Below, in pieces: positions 52,817 to 61,372 of a stretch of 64,000 nucleotides of DNA. The notes under the pieces were generated by a model. It was not told the origin of the DNA. It made no database searches and saw only the letters and a program-made list of their open reading frames with translations. The translations under genes were made by a program, and so were the position numbers. Origin of the DNA: Terriglobia bacterium (GTDB lineage: Bacteria > Acidobacteriota > Terriglobia > Bryobacterales > UBA6623); assembly GCA_009841225.1 (NCBI GenBank), contig VXMF01000013.1, positions 124,001-188,000 of the forward strand, read 5' to 3'. Numbering within the stretch: position 1 is the first letter of the stretch; each line of letters starts with the position of its first letter.

Positions 52817-54595
52817 GTGACCGCGCAGTCCATCACTCGTCGCGGCTTTCTGGGAGCGGCGTCCCTAGTCGCCGCCTGCTCTCAGCCTCCGCTGGACCGG
52901 AAACCAAACGTCGTCCTGATCATCACCGACGACCAAGGCTACGGCGACCTCGGCTGCCACGGCAATCCCGTCATCAACACGCCGAACATGGACCGATTGC
53001 ATGCCAACGCGGTGCGGTTCACGGACTTCCATGTCGACCCGCTATGCGCACCCACCCGCGCCGGCCTGTTGACCGGGCGCCACGCCTTCCGCTGCGGCGT
53101 CACGGCAGCGTTCGCCGGCCGCTCGATCATGCGGCTCGAAGAGACGACGCTGGCGGAGATCCTGCAGCACAACGGCTACACGACCGGCCTGTTCGGCAAG
53201 TGGCACTTGGGTGACAACTTTCCCTTCCGGCCGAACGAACGCGGCTTCGACGAGACGGTCGTCTGCTGGAGCGGCGGGGCCACCCAGGCGGCCGATGCCT
53301 GGGGCAACGACTACTTCGACGACCGCTACTCGCACAACAACGTCGTGGAGCAGTACAAGGGCTATTGCACGGACGTTTTCTTCCGCGAAGGCCTCGCGTG
53401 GATCGAGAAGAACCACGACCGGCCGTTCTTCGCCTACTTCCCGCTGAATGCTCCGCACGCGCCGTTCTTCGTCGACGAGCGTTACAGCAAGCCCTATGAA
53501 GCGAAAGGCGCGCCCCCGCCGATGGCGAAGTTCTACGGCATGATCGAGAACATCGACGAAAACCTCGGTGTCCTCCGGACGAGGCTCGACGAGCTCGGCC
53601 TTTCCGACAATACGATCTTCCTATTCATGACCGACAACGGGACCTCCGGGGGGCTGTCGAACGAAGGCGAATGGAGGGGCCACTCCGCCGGCATGCGCGC
53701 GCGCAAGGGCTCGGTCTATGACGGCGGCCACCGCGTGCCGTTCTTCGTGCAGTGGCCAGCGGCCGGCATCGGCGGCGGAAGGGACATTGGCCGCCTGGCG
53801 GCCGGGATTGACGTCGTCCCGACGCTGGTGGAGCTTGCCGGCCTGGAACTGCCCGAACCGATCGAGTTTGACGGACACAGCCTGGGCCCGCTGCTGCGGG
53901 CCGAGCCCGGATGGGCCGACGGCCGCGTTCACTTCACGCAGCACACGCAGTTCTACGTCGCGGGCAAGCGCCAGATGCACGACCCTCAGCCGTACCTCAA
54001 TAGCGCCGTGCTGGACGAGCGCTGGCGGTTGGTCGAGGGCAAGGAGCTGTACGACATCAAGGCCGACCCATCGCAGTCCAGCGACGTGGCCGCCGAGCAC
54101 CCGGAAGAAGTCGCGAGGCTGAGGGCCGCCTACGACGAATGGTGGGCAGAAGTCTCCGGACCCGCGCACGAGTATGTCGAGATACCGATCGGAGCCGAGG
54201 GCGGGAATCCGACCAGGCTGACTAGCTTCGACTGGCGCCCCGACGGTGGCCCGCCGAACCAATTCGTAATGCAGGATTCGGAACGGTTTCGCGGCTACGA
54301 CGGCGACTCCTTTTGGGCCGTTCGTGTCGCCGAGTCCGGAAGGTACGCCTTCACCTTGATGGAGCGGCCGCCCGAGGCTGACTACCCGATCGAAGGCGTC
54401 TCGGCCCGCATCACGATCGGCGCATTCGAGGCCGGACGATCGATCCCGTCCGGCGCTCGCTCGATGCGTTTCGAAGCCGAGCTAGAAGCGGGCTCGACCG
54501 AGCTGAGGACTTGGCTCGATCGTGCCGATGGCACGACCCGCGGGGCGTACTTCGTAGACGTGGAGAGACTAGAGCCCGGACGGGGCTCGGCCTGA
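52817..54595 (+). CDS. Tat-exported lipoprotein sulfatase with a C-terminal beta domain
   Basis: A 592-residue sulfatase from GTG. The leader combines a Tat motif (TRRGFLGAAS) with a lipobox Cys (LVAAC, C21), so it is folded before export and lipid-anchored. Active site: ITDDQGYGD (D38, D39), CAPTRAGLLTG (C77), LFGKWHLGD and MTDNGTSGG. Residues 450-592 form an extra beta-sandwich module (SFDWRPDGGPPNQFVM onwards) absent from simple sulfatases, perhaps substrate binding. The next gene (46 bp) is an enolase-superfamily dehydratase. Confidence 0.93.
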   Translation: MTAQSITRRGFLGAASLVAACSQPPLDRKPNVVLIITDDQGYGDLGCHGNPVINTPNMDRLHANAVRFTDFHVDPLCAPTRAGLLTGRHAFRCGVTAAFAGRSIMRLEETTLAEILQHNGYTTGLFGKWHLGDNFPFRPNERGFDETVVCWSGGATQAADAWGNDYFDDRYSHNNVVEQYKGYCTDVFFREGLAWIEKNHDRPFFAYFPLNAPHAPFFVDERYSKPYEAKGAPPPMAKFYGMIENIDENLGVLRTRLDELGLSDNTIFLFMTDNGTSGGLSNEGEWRGHSAGMRARKGSVYDGGHRVPFFVQWPAAGIGGGRDIGRLAAGIDVVPTLVELAGLELPEPIEFDGHSLGPLLRAEPGWADGRVHFTQHTQFYVAGKRQMHDPQPYLNSAVLDERWRLVEGKELYDIKADPSQSSDVAAEHPEEVARLRAAYDEWWAEVSGPAHEYVEIPIGAEGGNPTRLTSFDWRPDGGPPNQFVMQDSERFRGYDGDSFWAVRVAESGRYAFTLMERPPEADYPIEGVSARITIGAFEAGRSIPSGARSMRFEAELEAGSTELRTWLDRADGTTRGAYFVDVERLEPGRGSA

Positions 54596-54640
54596 GGCGC
54601 TTCAGATCCGAGGAGGAACCGGAAGAGCCCGATCCCAGCC

Positions 54641-55738
54641 ATGAAGATTACCGACATCACCCTCACGCCGCTCAAGATGGGCAAGAACCTCTTGCGCGTC
54701 CAGACCGACGCCGGCGTCGAAGGATGGGCCGAAGCACCGGGACCCAATCGGATCATTCCAGGACGGGACGCGGTCTTCAGCGCCTATCTCGAGCAAGTCG
54801 TCAAACCCACCCTCGTCGGCGAGAACCCGCTCGCCATCGACCGCCACTGGAACGCACTCGCTCTCGGACGCGGCGAGGTCTTCCACCGCATGCCCGGCTG
54901 GGCAGTCGGCGTGATCGACGTCGCCCTGTGGGACCTGATGGGCAAGGAGACCGGCCTGCCGGTCTTCAGGCTGCTCGGCGGCGCGGCACGCACCGCCATT
55001 CCGCTCTACTGGAGTACCGGCTCGGGCTGGCGGATGGAGCCGGCCGAGATGCTTGATCAGGTCAAGGCCGGCTGGGATATTGGGTTTCGCGCCTTCAAGA
55101 TCCGGATGGACTGGCGGGGCTGGCGCCAAGACATCGACCCGGACAAGGATTTCGCAATGTTCCGGCGCGTGCGAGAATTCCTGGCACCCGAGATCTACCT
55201 CGCATTCGATGCCAACAACGGGTATTCGGTCTCAACGGCCATCCAGCAAGGGCGGCGCTTCGAGGCGCTCGGCATCAATCACTTCGAAGAGCCGATTCCC
55301 AACTACGACCTGCCCGGACTCAAGCAAGTCGCCGACGCCCTCGACGTGGCCGTCTCCGCAGGCGAGCAGGACGCCTACCGCTGGTGGTTTCACCAATTGG
55401 TCCTGCTCGGCGACCCCGACATCCTGCAGCCGGACATTCTCAACGCGGGGGGCGTCTCGGAAGTGAAGCGCATCTACGACATGGCAACAACGCTGGACAA
55501 GCCGGTGATGCCCCACAGCCCCCACGCTGGGATCAACTCGATGGCCTCGCTGCACGTCTACGCGACGGTCGAAAACGCCACCCGGCCCCACGAGTTCTCG
55601 GCGGAGTTTTCTGGACCGCTCGACGAGGTGGCCGAGCTCTACGGCGAGCACGTGCTGCCCAAGAACGGAATCATGGAGCTGACCGAGAAGCCGGGACTCG
55701 GGATCGAGCTGAACGAGGCCGCGGTTGGAAGCACGTGA
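54641..55738 (+). CDS. Enolase-superfamily enzyme, mandelate racemase / galactonate dehydratase subgroup
   Basis: A 365-residue cytoplasmic-type protein. Capping domain MKITDITLTPLK; barrel motifs FRAFKIRMDW (KxR base), LAFDANNGYS (metal Asp), HFEEPIPNYD (Glu), SAGEQDAYR (Glu) and VMPHSPHAGIN (His). It has the KxR of racemase-like members, in contrast to the Tat-exported homologue at 41469. Likely dehydrates or epimerises a sugar acid freed by the sulfatase 46 bp upstream and other neighbours. Confidence 0.88.
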   Translation: MKITDITLTPLKMGKNLLRVQTDAGVEGWAEAPGPNRIIPGRDAVFSAYLEQVVKPTLVGENPLAIDRHWNALALGRGEVFHRMPGWAVGVIDVALWDLMGKETGLPVFRLLGGAARTAIPLYWSTGSGWRMEPAEMLDQVKAGWDIGFRAFKIRMDWRGWRQDIDPDKDFAMFRRVREFLAPEIYLAFDANNGYSVSTAIQQGRRFEALGINHFEEPIPNYDLPGLKQVADALDVAVSAGEQDAYRWWFHQLVLLGDPDILQPDILNAGGVSEVKRIYDMATTLDKPVMPHSPHAGINSMASLHVYATVENATRPHEFSAEFSGPLDEVAELYGEHVLPKNGIMELTEKPGLGIELNEAAVGST

Positions 55739-55818
55739 CACACAAATCGCTCCAAGCAAGCAGCTTCGGCAGCAGCGGGTGCGATTCTGGATGATTCTCA
55801 CGCCAAGGAGGTTTCGAC

Positions 55819-57480
55819 ATGGAGCGCCACCGCCGGGCTCGACGGTTTCGGCTGGTTTCCCTCGCAGTCTTCGCCGGTTGTTCAGCTATCTGGCTGGAAC
55901 TGGCCAGTGACGCCCAAATCGAAAGCGACCGCGCGTGGAGCCCGATTCTCGTACTCAACGTCGTTGAGGAAGCCACGGGCGAACGGAGCGCCGCACGCTT
56001 TTCAATATCCGTTGACGGCAAGCCGCACGAGCCTCGCTGGATCGGGCCTCACGGGTTGCGATTCGTCTCCGTGCACGTGTCCAAGCGCCAAACGAAAGTC
56101 GTCACGTACGCCCGGGGCACTGGCCCGGTTTGGGTACCCCTTACGCCTGGCGCCAAGCGGGTCAAGGTCGACGTCGTCAAGGGGCTCGACTATTTGCCGG
56201 TGTCCCGGGAAGCAGCCGTCAGCGAGGATCCAGTTGAGGTCAGAGCCGGCCTCCGGCGTTGGAATCGCCTTCGCGAAGCGGGCTGGCGCGCCGCTGACGC
56301 CCACATTCACTATGACCGGATCCGGCCGGACGGGGATCGTGACTGGTTCGCAATGATGGCTGGCGACGACATCGCGCACAGCCAGTTCATGACTCTCAAG
56401 GGAGGCATGGTGCCCGGAACCTGGGCACGGCAGTTCGCCTTCGGAGAGCGGGGGGAAGCCGCGGCTGGCACGAGAACGATTGTGGCGGGCGAAGAGTATC
56501 GGGACAGAATGCAAGGCCATATTCTCCTGTTCGGCCTCGGCGATCTGATTGCACCCATCATGGCTGGCGTGCCCGAGGCGCCGTACAACTTCCCGACGCT
56601 CGCAAGCGTGATGAGGCGGGCCCGCGCCACAGGAGCCTTGGCCGGAATCGCCCATGGCGGCACCATGGGCGCCAGGCCCACCGCTCTCGCGGATGCAGTG
56701 GTAGGAGCGGCCGAGTTCGTTGAGATCGCAAACTGGAGCTGGGAACTGTGGCCGCTCCACAACTGGTACCGTCTCTTGAATTGCGGCTACGCGCTGCCCG
56801 CGACTGCTGGCACCGACTTGCCGAACAATCCCCGCCGGGAGCCTTGGCAGCCCTTCCTCGGAGGGATGCGCATGTACGCAAAGACCGGAGACTCGACCGG
56901 CTCTCCAGCTTGGAACGAAGCCGTTCGACGGGGCGAGACGTTTGTCAGCAGCGGCCCCGTGCTCGACTTCGCAGCGAATGGTGTGGGACCTGGCGGAACG
57001 CTCTGCCTGCCCGCCGAGGGCGGGAGTGTCCACGTGAGCGCGGCCATGCGGAGTCCGCGAGACCTGCAACGGCTCGAGCTTGTCCGAAACGGAGCGGTCG
57101 TAGCGACGGCATCTGATCAGGTTCGCGAAGGACAAGTGCGTTCACTGCGGCTTGAGACTGAAGCCCAATTCGATCGCAGCGGATGGATCGCCGCCCGCGG
57201 AGAGGGCGCGCTCGCCTTGCTCCCCGGAGGTAACGAAGTTGCGCACACAAGCGCGGTGCGAGTGCTTGTTGATGGGGAGCCGATCTGGTCGAAGGAAGAC
57301 GGCGAAGCCCTCGTCTCGACTCTGCAACAGCAGCGGAATCACTACGAGCGCAGCGGGCGCTATGCTACCGCCCGCGACCGCGCCGAAGCACTTGCCGTGT
57401 TCGACCAAGCGCTCGATGGGCTGCGCGCCAAGGCCGATGGAACCGTGCAACGGGAGCTCCGGCCGTGTCCCGGAGGCTGA
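55819..57480 (+). CDS. CehA/McbA-family PHP-type metallohydrolase
   Basis: A 553-residue protein with an N-terminal hydrophobic leader (LVSLAVFAGCSAIWLELA), a strand-rich region and a PHP metal domain: RAADAHIHYDRIRPDGDRD, ARATGALAGIAHGG and ATAGTDLPNNP contain His/Asp ligands. AAGTRTIVAGEEYR is typical of CehA-like proteins. A strong AAGGAGG precedes the start. Third gene of the rightward run after the sulfatase and the dehydratase; probably extracytoplasmic ester or phosphoester cleavage. Substrate unknown. Confidence 0.8.
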   Translation: MERHRRARRFRLVSLAVFAGCSAIWLELASDAQIESDRAWSPILVLNVVEEATGERSAARFSISVDGKPHEPRWIGPHGLRFVSVHVSKRQTKVVTYARGTGPVWVPLTPGAKRVKVDVVKGLDYLPVSREAAVSEDPVEVRAGLRRWNRLREAGWRAADAHIHYDRIRPDGDRDWFAMMAGDDIAHSQFMTLKGGMVPGTWARQFAFGERGEAAAGTRTIVAGEEYRDRMQGHILLFGLGDLIAPIMAGVPEAPYNFPTLASVMRRARATGALAGIAHGGTMGARPTALADAVVGAAEFVEIANWSWELWPLHNWYRLLNCGYALPATAGTDLPNNPRREPWQPFLGGMRMYAKTGDSTGSPAWNEAVRRGETFVSSGPVLDFAANGVGPGGTLCLPAEGGSVHVSAAMRSPRDLQRLELVRNGAVVATASDQVREGQVRSLRLETEAQFDRSGWIAARGEGALALLPGGNEVAHTSAVRVLVDGEPIWSKEDGEALVSTLQQQRNHYERSGRYATARDRAEALAVFDQALDGLRAKADGTVQRELRPCPGG

Positions 57481-57708
57481 AGCGAGGGGGACTGCAGTCA
57501 GTGGAGATGGTCCAGAGTGGGCCGGTGGCGAGAATGACGACACGTCCGGAAAGGTCCGAGATCTCTCGAGGATGCTAGCTCGGTCTGGTGGAAGGGGGAT
57601 CGCCGAATGTTCGGGCGGCCCGCTTTTTCCAAGCTCGGCCGAGCAGGTTTCAGTAGACTGGCCGAAGCCTGCGCGGCACTAGAGTGTCTAAAATCAGATG
57701 CGTACTAT

Positions 57709-57915
57709 ATGCGTTTCACGATCGAAACGGAACGAGAGCAAGACGGGCGCTGGATCGCCGAAGTGATCGGCCTGCCCGGAGTGATGAAGTACGGCGAGAC
57801 GCGAGCCGACGCGATCGGCAAAGCTGAGGCGCTGGCACTTCGTGTGTTGGCGGAACGAATCGAGGCAGGCGAGGGACCTCTCGAATCGATTGAGATCCGG
57901 TTTGCTGCTGCATGA
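57709..57915 (+). CDS. hicB: HicB-family antitoxin (short form)
   Basis: A 68-residue HicB: MRFTIETEREQDGRWIAEV, GLPGVMKYGETRADAIGKAEA, LALRVLAERIEAG. Complete for the short branch lacking a DNA-binding tail. Start ATG at 57709, where family similarity begins. Its stop overlaps the ATG of hicA by ATGA. The antitoxin is intact although its toxin carries a stop codon. Confidence 0.85.
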   Translation: MRFTIETEREQDGRWIAEVIGLPGVMKYGETRADAIGKAEALALRVLAERIEAGEGPLESIEIRFAAA

Positions 57916-58124
57916 GTGCGTGACCCAGTGCTCGAGCGCGCCGGGTTCTTGCGGCGCTTCAACGCATAGCCTGGAGGGTCAAGCGCGTATCTGGATCTCA
58001 CCGGGTCTTGACGCGAGACGATGCACCCGATTATGTGTTCGCATTTCATGACGGCGAAGAAATCGGACCCCGCATGCTGGCAAGAATCGCTAGGCGGACA
58101 GGGTTGACACCTCGCGACCTCTGA
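57912..58124 (+). pseudogene. hicA: HicA-family toxin with a nonsense codon at position 4
   Basis: From the ATG at 57912 the frame reads MSA, TGA (57921-57923), then 66 intact codons: PSARARRVLAALQRIAWRVK, SGSHRVLTRDDAPDYVFAFH and EEIGPRMLARIARRTGLTPR. These match HicA of this branch throughout, including the SGSH catalytic site. In homologues position 4 is commonly Trp (MSxWPSTKARRVL), so TGG to TGA is a single-base nonsense change. No start codon lies between the TGA and the conserved core. It converges on the next gene 25 bp away. Confidence 0.85.
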
Positions 58125-58149
58125 ATTCGAAGAGCTTCCGCTTTGGGCA

Positions 58150-59634
58150 CTATCCGGTGAACCGGTACGAGTACAGGTCGCAGTCCTTGAGTACGAATCG
58201 AATGCGTACTCGTTCCCCGGCGAGCGACGACACGTCCTCGCCGCCTTTCCAGCCGTACGTCTCCTTGATTGCGTCGCCGTAGAGATCCGGCGCGTCTTGC
58301 AACGTGAAGCCCGGCAACGGCTCTCCGGACTGGCTCTGCAGCTCGACGCGAACCGAACCGCCCGCCCCGGTCGCATAGTTCAGGACCAGCCGCCGCCCCT
58401 GGAATCGGATCGGCGCGGTTTCCAGCTGACCGCCGGCATAACCCGCGTGTGCCGAGGCAAACCCGTCCAGGCGCAGGGTGGCACGGACCAAGTGCACGCT
58501 GTCGAACCTGTAGTGCTGGCTGATGTAGACCGACAGCTCGTCCTCGGCTGTCCTGAGCAACCCCCATGCAGGCATTGAACTGCGGTCTCCCCAGTTGCGC
58601 CGGTCGCGTCCCGGACGCACCCACGCCTGCATGAACGTCCTGTCGAAATGCACGCCGTCGCGACTGCTCAGGAACACGGCTTCCGAGACACCGTCGCTGC
58701 CGTGCTCGGGCAGGCGCCGCCGATCAGGCCGGAATCGACTCGGGAACGCGAAGCGGTAGTGCGGATTGCGGAAGTAGGGGATCGTGGCGTTGGTGTAGAA
58801 GTGCTCGGGTTGCGGTGGGTCCACGGTGATGAGCTGCGGACCCTCCCATTGCCTGAAGTCGTCCGACTCCACCAGGCCGACGCCGCGTACACCCCGGTAC
58901 GGCGTACGGAAGTAGCAACGGTACCTAGCGCGCGCCGGATCCCAGAAGGCGAGGTTTTGCGAATCGAACATGCCCTCCGTGAAGACTGGTTCGGGCGAGA
59001 CGGGGCTCCAGCGGATGCCGTCGGGCGAGGCGAACGCATGCAGCGCACGCTTGGGATCGATGCCGCGACCTAGAGCCTTGTAGCGCTCGCGATCGGGCAC
59101 ACCCGGACGAGGGTCCTTGAACGGCGTGAAATTGTGGGTGCCCAGACCGCGCAACACGATGTTGTTCCGTCGCGACCCGCCCCAGTCGTAGAGGCCGAGA
59201 TCCGGTCTTCGCCACTGGATGCCGTCCTCGCTCTCGGCATAGCAGGTTTGCTCCGACTGGCTGCCCCCGGGCGAGCCGCGGTAGTACATCCGGTACCGTC
59301 CCTGGTCCTCGAAGACGGTCACATAGGCCGATGTCGGCCCCTCCCACGGGCGGTCAAAGCGAATCGCCGGGCCCGCCATCCTCGGCGGATGCAGGCGCAA
59401 CTCCACCGCGTCCATGGAATCGATCCGGCGGCGATCCACGAAGAGCTCGACCTGCGAACCAATCGATTCGTCGATCAGCGGCCCCTGCGCACTGTCAGTG
59501 CCGGCGTAGCGACGCGGTGGATTCGAGCGACGATCGGCATCCTGTTCGCGCTGGGAGAGAACTTGCCCGCCGACGTGTCCGCCCACGCCTGCCAGCAGGG
59601 CTCCGCTTGCGATGAACGACCGTCGCGTTGGCAT
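58150..59634 (-). CDS. Tat-exported GH32/43-like five-bladed propeller protein
   Basis: A 494-residue protein with a Tat leader (MPTRRSFIASGALLAGVGGH). The body has repeated glycosidase-propeller strands: YVTVFEDQGRYRMYYRG, CYAESEDGIQWRRPDLGL, NFTPFKDPRPGVPDRERYK and LAFWDPARARYRCYFRTPYR. This is as in GH32/GH43/GH62-like proteins or DUF-type glycosyl hydrolases of Planctomycetes and Acidobacteriota. The acidic residues of a true GH43 active site cannot be assigned with confidence. It probably binds or cuts a glycan outside the cytoplasm. Leftward and monocistronic. Confidence 0.72.
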   Translation of the reverse strand: MPTRRSFIASGALLAGVGGHVGGQVLSQREQDADRRSNPPRRYAGTDSAQGPLIDESIGSQVELFVDRRRIDSMDAVELRLHPPRMAGPAIRFDRPWEGPTSAYVTVFEDQGRYRMYYRGSPGGSQSEQTCYAESEDGIQWRRPDLGLYDWGGSRRNNIVLRGLGTHNFTPFKDPRPGVPDRERYKALGRGIDPKRALHAFASPDGIRWSPVSPEPVFTEGMFDSQNLAFWDPARARYRCYFRTPYRGVRGVGLVESDDFRQWEGPQLITVDPPQPEHFYTNATIPYFRNPHYRFAFPSRFRPDRRRLPEHGSDGVSEAVFLSSRDGVHFDRTFMQAWVRPGRDRRNWGDRSSMPAWGLLRTAEDELSVYISQHYRFDSVHLVRATLRLDGFASAHAGYAGGQLETAPIRFQGRRLVLNYATGAGGSVRVELQSQSGEPLPGFTLQDAPDLYGDAIKETYGWKGGEDVSSLAGERVRIRFVLKDCDLYSYRFTG

Positions 59635-59887
59635 TCCCGCTCCAGGCCGTGCGACCCGCGCCTCGGCGCCACCTGAGCATACCCCAGAGTCGCGTTGTTC
59701 GGCGGGGTGCTGGGGCTAAGCTTACTGCGGCTGAGCACATACCGACACCCGATGCCCTGGACGAGGGCTTCATATCTCTGACTTCCGTTTCCGCAAGGGC
59801 GTGGAGTGGCCGCAAGCAGCCGCGCTGTCCGCGATGTTCGAAGACATATCGCACCGGTGAGGGACCGGTTTGGAGGCGGAGTTCGTG

Positions 59888-60252
59888 CTAGCCGGCTGCT
59901 GCTACGCCTGTGTGGGTGAAGTCGTCGCCTTTGTACAACAGGGGCTCGCCGCTGACATGAGCGAGCGCGTGGGCGAAACAGTCGCCTAAGTTCAGAGCTG
60001 CCGCCGAGCCTGTCTGGCCGCCGCAAGGTGCTCCGCGGTCAGCGGCGTGGGCTCGATCTCCGCGAATTCAAGGAACTCGTCAAGTTCATTTCCGGCCTCG
60101 GCGCCGCCTCGACTCTCTACGACGATCGAGGTCTCCAGCAGGTTCGCCACCGAAATGCGGCAGCGCGCCGCCGTAAGGATCGCCGTCTCGTACCGCTCCG
60201 CATCGAGTTCCCGGTACAGCACCGCAAGCAGCGCGGAACCATCGACGATCAT
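59888..60252 (-). pseudogene. vapC: VapC (PIN-domain) toxin, frameshifted with a small deletion
   Basis: Reading from ATG 60252, 86 codons match VapC: MIVDGSALLAVLYREL (D4), ISVANLLETSIVVES (E40), then LTAEHLAAARQARR and an early stop at 59992. The missing C-terminal half lies in another frame just after: AALNLGDCFAHALA, GEPLLYKGDDF, ending at 59888. Homologues have a short YGxGxH segment between the two parts, so a few codons plus a frame were lost. The separated half holds the third acidic site (GDCF). It overlaps vapB by 4 bp. Confidence 0.8.
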
Positions 60253-60506
60253 TTTGGCAGGCCCCGCTCGTCATAGAGCATGTCGCCGTGCTCCGCCGAA
60301 GCTGGGCCCGGTCCCATGAGACTCGCACATCGCTCCGCAATCGCACGGAGTTTTCGAGCGCGAGCCCGAACACCGCGCCTGCGCTGTTCGTGCACCAGCC
60401 GCTCGCGCAGCGCGACCGTGATCGCACCCGTCATGGATTCGCCAGTCAGCTGCGCTAGTTCGCGAGCAAGCCGACAAGTCTCGTCGTTCTTGATATTGAG
60501 GCCCAT
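60249..60506 (-). CDS. vapB: VapB antitoxin (RHH / Rv0623 type)
   Basis: An 85-residue antitoxin: MGLNIKNDETCRLARELAQL, TGESMTGAITVALRERLV, then a basic middle and the acidic tail GDMLYDERGLPK that would wrap VapC. The MGLNIKN start is where the family begins; 16 extra in-frame codons upstream lack similarity. Its stop overlaps the vapC start (ATGA). Intact, unlike its toxin. Confidence 0.85.
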   Translation of the reverse strand: MGLNIKNDETCRLARELAQLTGESMTGAITVALRERLVHEQRRRGVRARARKLRAIAERCASLMGPGPASAEHGDMLYDERGLPK

Positions 60507-60547
60507 TGCGCGGCAGGTAGAACAATTGTGGCACTTCTGCCCTGCGT

Positions 60548-60573
60548 CGATCATCGGTCAGGTCCGATGATCG
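60548..60573. promoter_or_regulatory. 10-bp inverted repeat upstream of vapB, likely operator
   Basis: Perfect arms CGATCATCGG (60548-60557) and CCGATGATCG (60564-60573) with 6-nt spacer, centred 54 bp upstream of the vapB start. Size and position fit a VapBC autorepression site. Confidence 0.55.
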
Positions 60574-60894
60574 GGGCGCTTCCCCCGGCACGGCCGACCG
60601 TCTGTAGCTAATACGCATGCGGAGTGGGAGCAGGCGAAGGCGGTGGACGATCGGATCCGACCTTCCCGACATTCTGCCTAGTCGCCCGGACAACGCCGAC
60701 TCGACCCGACGAACTCCATCCCCGCGGGGCCTGTCACCCTGCTGCCCCGCGCCCCAAGACGGGGAAATGTGTCCAAACCGCCTTGCCGCATTGAGAAAGC
60801 GTGGGCGGTACCGCTCGTCACGGTCCGTGCGTTTCGCGTGTGCCGGCATGATTGCCCCGGCCCCGGACTTGCCGTGTGGCACCTCTCTCAAGAG
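60574..60894. other. Intergenic stretch, nothing recognised
   Basis: About 320 bp between the vapB operator and tadA. Open frames on both strands lack signatures. I looked for a signal-recognition-particle RNA here, which often sits beside tadA, and did not find its conserved loop. Confidence 0.4.
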
Positions 60895-61347
60895 CTAACC
60901 GCTACGCTGATCCTCACGGCTCCGACGCCGAGCGAAGAACGACTGCAGCAAGTCCAGGCACTCGCCCGCCAGAACCCCTTCCTCGACTTCTAGCCTGTGA
61001 TTGAGCAACTCCGAGTCTGCGAGCCGGAACTTGCTGCGCACCGCGCCAAATCTCAGATCCCGCGATCCGAAAACGAGCCTGGCAATGCGGGCCGTCACCA
61101 AGGCTCCCGCGCACATGGCGCAGGGCTCCAGGGTCGTATACACTGTCGCGTCGCGCAGGCGATAGTCACCGATCTCCCGCGCCGCTTGCCGCAGGGCGAC
61201 GATCTCGGCATGGGCCGTGGGATCGGCGTCGCGGATCTGGCGGTTCGCGCCGCGGCCGACGACCCTGCCGTCATGCACGACAACGGCGCCAACCGGAACC
61301 TCCTCGGCCTCGTCGGCCTCGCGCGCGAGCGCGAGAGCCTCGCGCAT
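60895..61347 (-). CDS. tadA: tRNA adenosine deaminase
   Basis: Makes inosine at the wobble base of tRNA-Arg(ACG). Zinc site: HAE (H46, E48) and PCAMC (C76, C79). Other blocks are VPVGAVVVHDGRVVGRG, LRDATVYTTLEP and LVFGSRDLRFGAV. I used the ATG at 61347 (MREALALARE), giving 150 residues. Non-ATG starts up to 61410 would overlap the upstream gene and cannot be excluded. The C-terminal helix is normal. Confidence 0.92.
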   Translation of the reverse strand: MREALALAREADEAEEVPVGAVVVHDGRVVGRGANRQIRDADPTAHAEIVALRQAAREIGDYRLRDATVYTTLEPCAMCAGALVTARIARLVFGSRDLRFGAVRSKFRLADSELLNHRLEVEEGVLAGECLDLLQSFFARRRSREDQRSG

Positions 61348-61372
61348 GTACCTCTCGCTGTCGCCCGGCAAG

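Noticed and set aside
60540..60580. Signal-recognition-particle RNA near tadA
   Set aside because: A GGTCAGGTCCG string resembles the SRP RNA core, but the conserved GGAAGGAAGCAGCC loop is absent; the string is part of a 10-bp inverted repeat better explained as a vapB operator.
60271..60891. 206-codon leftward frame upstream of the VapBC relic
   Set aside because: Overlaps vapB in another frame and has no recognisable domain.
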